From assembly GCA_017960415.1 (NCBI GenBank), contig JAGCZE010000201.1, positions 1-6,971 on the forward strand: DNA of 6,971 nt. The letters are read 5' to 3'. This stretch comes from Lachnospiraceae bacterium. Its GTDB lineage: Bacteria; Bacillota_A; Clostridia; Lachnospirales; Lachnospiraceae. The translations under genes and the position numbers were made by a program. Below, piece after piece: positions 5,229 through 6,971 of this stretch; the stretch's first letter is position 1, and each line of letters starts with the position of its first letter. The notes below the pieces were generated by a model. The model was not told the origin of the DNA and searched no databases. It saw only the letters and a list, made by a program, of their open reading frames with translations.

Positions 5229-6971
5229 AGAACTCCACGCATCCGCCCTCAGGGCAGGTTGCGAAGGGGCCGGGGATCGTGTCGAGACCGCGGTGGCTGC
5301 CGAAGTAGTCTGAATCAAATGTGATGGCGGTGCCGTCAGGGTTCTCGAAGCGCTGCTCGGGTTCAAAGGCGCAGCCTAAGATGTCGCTATTGATAATACC
5401 GTCTTTGAAATCGCCCAGATAGTCAAACAGATCGGTCTTCAAGGTGTACCGGCCATTGTCTTCAACCAATTCCAAGCTAACATTTCTATCACTGACATTC
5501 AGCATCTTCTTCTCATGTTTGCAGATATCCGCACCATTGAAGTAGGCGTTGCCTTCAACCCATACCGGAAGATGTCCGAAGTGCGCCTCGGCCAGGGCAC
5601 CCATATCAGGATCCTTTGTAAAATCAAACTGCGCGATCCATTCGTCGTAAGACGGGAAAATATCAAAAGCAGCCGTTCCTACCTTCTCATAATCGCTGTT
5701 GGCGGGAGTCTTCGTGGTATCGGTCACGGGATATTTCTGAACAAAGATATTGTTGTAAATGCGGTCGTCACCGTGCAGAATGGTCATGAAGCCTGCAACC
5801 TCTGTCCTGTGGCGGATGTGGTAAGGAGTGTAGCGGGGCTCGCGCTGGCCGTTTACAATGCTGTCAACGCCGGAGTTGATCAGGCCGAAAGAGCCGCACA
5901 TCAGATTGTGCACACAGGCAATGCCTTCGCTGGGGATGATGACCGAAACCTTTGAAAGCAGTACATTATTGTCGATCAATGTGGGGCCGTGGCCAACCTC
6001 GATGAAGACATCGTTGGAGAACATCGCGCCCTGTGCGGGAATTACGCCCTCCGGACGCTGATTGTCATGCATGAAATTCTGCGTAATACGTGCGCCCTGA
6101 GCCTGCCAGTCGCACCAAACACCCATGATACAATTATGGATATGGTTGCGGCGGATGGTCACGTCGATCGCAGCATGCAGCTTGATGCCCGCGGTTTCGG
6201 CGCCGCCTAACTGCTGTGAATTACAGATATGGTGGATATGGCAGTCTTCGATGATCGAAAATACGCCGCCCATGCGGCCTACAATACCGGTCTGCTCGCA
6301 ATGATGCACGTTGCAGCGGCGGATAATGTGGCTGCCGACCCTCTCTTTGAGCCATCCGTGATACTGGCCGCGGCATACGGCATCGCGCTCCATCTGGGTA
6401 GGGCTCTTGACCTGTTTTGTAAAGAAATACATATCATTTTCGGGATCGCGGTATTTACCGAGGGAGATGCCGCAGCACTTGCTGTTGCTGATCTCGCAGT
6501 CCTCAATGATCCAGCCGCGGCTCCAGTGCGGGCCGATCATGCCGTCCTGGTAGGCGGCGGGCGGAGCCCAGGTAGTGGCAGCCTTCGTGATCAGGAAACC
6601 GCTGACCGTGATATATCCGACACCGATCTTCGAGGGCATGAAGCAATTGCGGCGCACATTGATCTCAACCTTTTCATTATTCGGATCAAGTCCGCGGAAA
6701 TTCGCATACAGAACGGTATTGTTACCATCCTGCTCGGTATACCATTTATATTTTGATTCTTCGGCGTTCCAGGCACAAGGATCGGCCTCGCCTTTGATAC
6801 ATTTGTCAAGTGTGACAGTCTCATACATCATAAGATCGTTAATGTATACAGCGCCAGTGTGGCGAACCTTCGGCGCAAAATACCAGTCGCCGCAGACATA
6901 AGTCGTATAAGGGTTGTAAGCCCCGAATACCCCATTATCGACCCGGGCGGTCCAGACAACGCCCTCATCTC
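5227..6971 (-). CDS. GH120-type beta-xylosidase, right-handed beta-helix, N terminus missing
   Basis: About 580 C-terminal codons are visible. The frame stays open past the first internal ATG at 6829-6831 to the right edge, reading through NPYTTYVCGDWYF, so that ATG is not the true start; roughly 60-80 residues are missing. Landmarks recall GH120 (Thermoanaerobacterium XylC): YITVSGF, ATTWAPPAA, GPHWSRGWIIEDCEI, IRRCNVHHC, the helix turns ETAGIKLHAAIDV and CDWQAQG, then FIEVGHGP and TEVAGF. GH120 cleaves xylo-oligosaccharides with an Asp nucleophile and Glu acid/base in these last motifs; here they are the Asp coded at 6109-6111 and the Glu at 5998-6000. They lie 37 residues apart, against 23 in XylC, because of an insert. 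Whether a signal peptide exists cannot be seen. The gene is convergent with the Rrf2 gene; a role in xylan use is inferred. Confidence 0.85.
   Translation of the reverse strand, partial: DEGVVWTARVDNGVFGAYNPYTTYVCGDWYFAPKVRHTGAVYINDLMMYETVTLDKCIKGEADPCAWNAEESKYKWYTEQDGNNTVLYANFRGLDPNNEKVEINVRRNCFMPSKIGVGYITVSGFLITKAATTWAPPAAYQDGMIGPHWSRGWIIEDCEISNSKCCGISLGKYRDPENDMYFFTKQVKSPTQMERDAVCRGQYHGWLKERVGSHIIRRCNVHHCEQTGIVGRMGGVFSIIEDCHIHHICNSQQLGGAETAGIKLHAAIDVTIRRNHIHNCIMGVWCDWQAQGARITQNFMHDNQRPEGVIPAQGAMFSNDVFIEVGHGPTLIDNNVLLSKVSVIIPSEGIACVHNLMCGSFGLINSGVDSIVNGQREPRYTPYHIRHRTEVAGFMTILHGDDRIYNNIFVQKYPVTDTTKTPANSDYEKVGTAAFDIFPSYDEWIAQFDFTKDPDMGALAEAHFGHLPVWVEGNAYFNGADICKHEKKMLNVSDRNVSLELVEDNGRYTLKTDLFDYLGDFKDGIINSDILGCAFEPEQRFENPDGTAITFDSDYFGSHRGLDTIPGPFATCPEGGCVEF

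Noticed and set aside
5002..5313. Plus-strand 103-codon frame after the Rrf2 gene
   Set aside because: It is read through the giant palindrome and into the antisense of the glycosidase 3' end, with no family resemblance.
6229..6756. Plus-strand 175-codon frame opposite the glycosidase gene
   Set aside because: It is antisense to clearly conserved beta-helix coding sequence and has an Ala/Asp-rich shadow composition and no recognised motif.
6829..6831. Internal ATG as the start of the glycosidase gene
   Set aside because: The frame stays open upstream to the window edge with conserved-looking sequence (NPYTTYVCGDWYF), and no ribosome binding site lies before this ATG.

Overview
The window looks like chromosomal DNA from an anaerobic Firmicute of the class Clostridia, most likely a Lachnospiraceae-type gut or rumen bacterium. 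The reasons are strong AGGAG-type ribosome binding sites, AT-rich intergenic DNA around moderately GC-rich genes, sigma-A-type promoters, and the combination of clostridial-style MetY, CysK, MnmA and Rrf2 proteins with a plant-xylan glycosidase. The genus cannot be fixed from this sequence.

Layout. (1) 1-194, minus strand: the first 64 codons of a diacylglycerol/lipid kinase-family protein cut by the left edge, with its own promoter near 337-365. (2) 195-816: a long AT-rich divergent intergenic region. It holds that promoter and, on the plus strand, a consensus promoter at 503-531 with a perfect CCTA/TAGG-type dyad over its -35 box, followed by a leader of about 280 nt. (3) 817-4986, plus strand: a sulfur-metabolism block of metY (O-acetylhomoserine sulfhydrylase), cysK (cysteine synthase), mnmA (tRNA 2-thiouridylase) and an Rrf2-family regulator whose start overlaps the mnmA stop. 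(4) 4987-5226: an intergenic segment nearly filled by one 154-nt imperfect palindrome. (5) 5227-6971, minus strand: a convergent gene for a right-handed beta-helix glycosidase of the GH120 beta-xylosidase type, cut by the right edge.

How the genes fit together. MetY and CysK put sulfide onto O-acetylhomoserine and O-acetylserine to make homocysteine and cysteine. MnmA spends sulfur, normally handed on from cysteine by a desulfurase and relay proteins, to thiolate U34 of tRNAs. The Rrf2 protein is a plausible cysteine or Fe-S sensor for the block, comparable to CymR, which in Bacillus and Staphylococcus uses CysK as its partner. The dyad over the metY promoter is a natural candidate site for it. 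The kinase and the glycosidase appear unrelated to this pathway.

Most unusual structure: the 154-nt palindrome at 5018-5171; three in-phase 39-bp repeats running out of the cysK 3' end; a G-rich repeat inserted inside the mnmA reading frame; and the metY leader, with a possible Cys-Trp-containing leader peptide whose codons can pair with sequence just before the metY ribosome binding site. I see no CRISPR array, transposase, tRNA or rRNA, and no complete novel multi-gene defence or mobile system.
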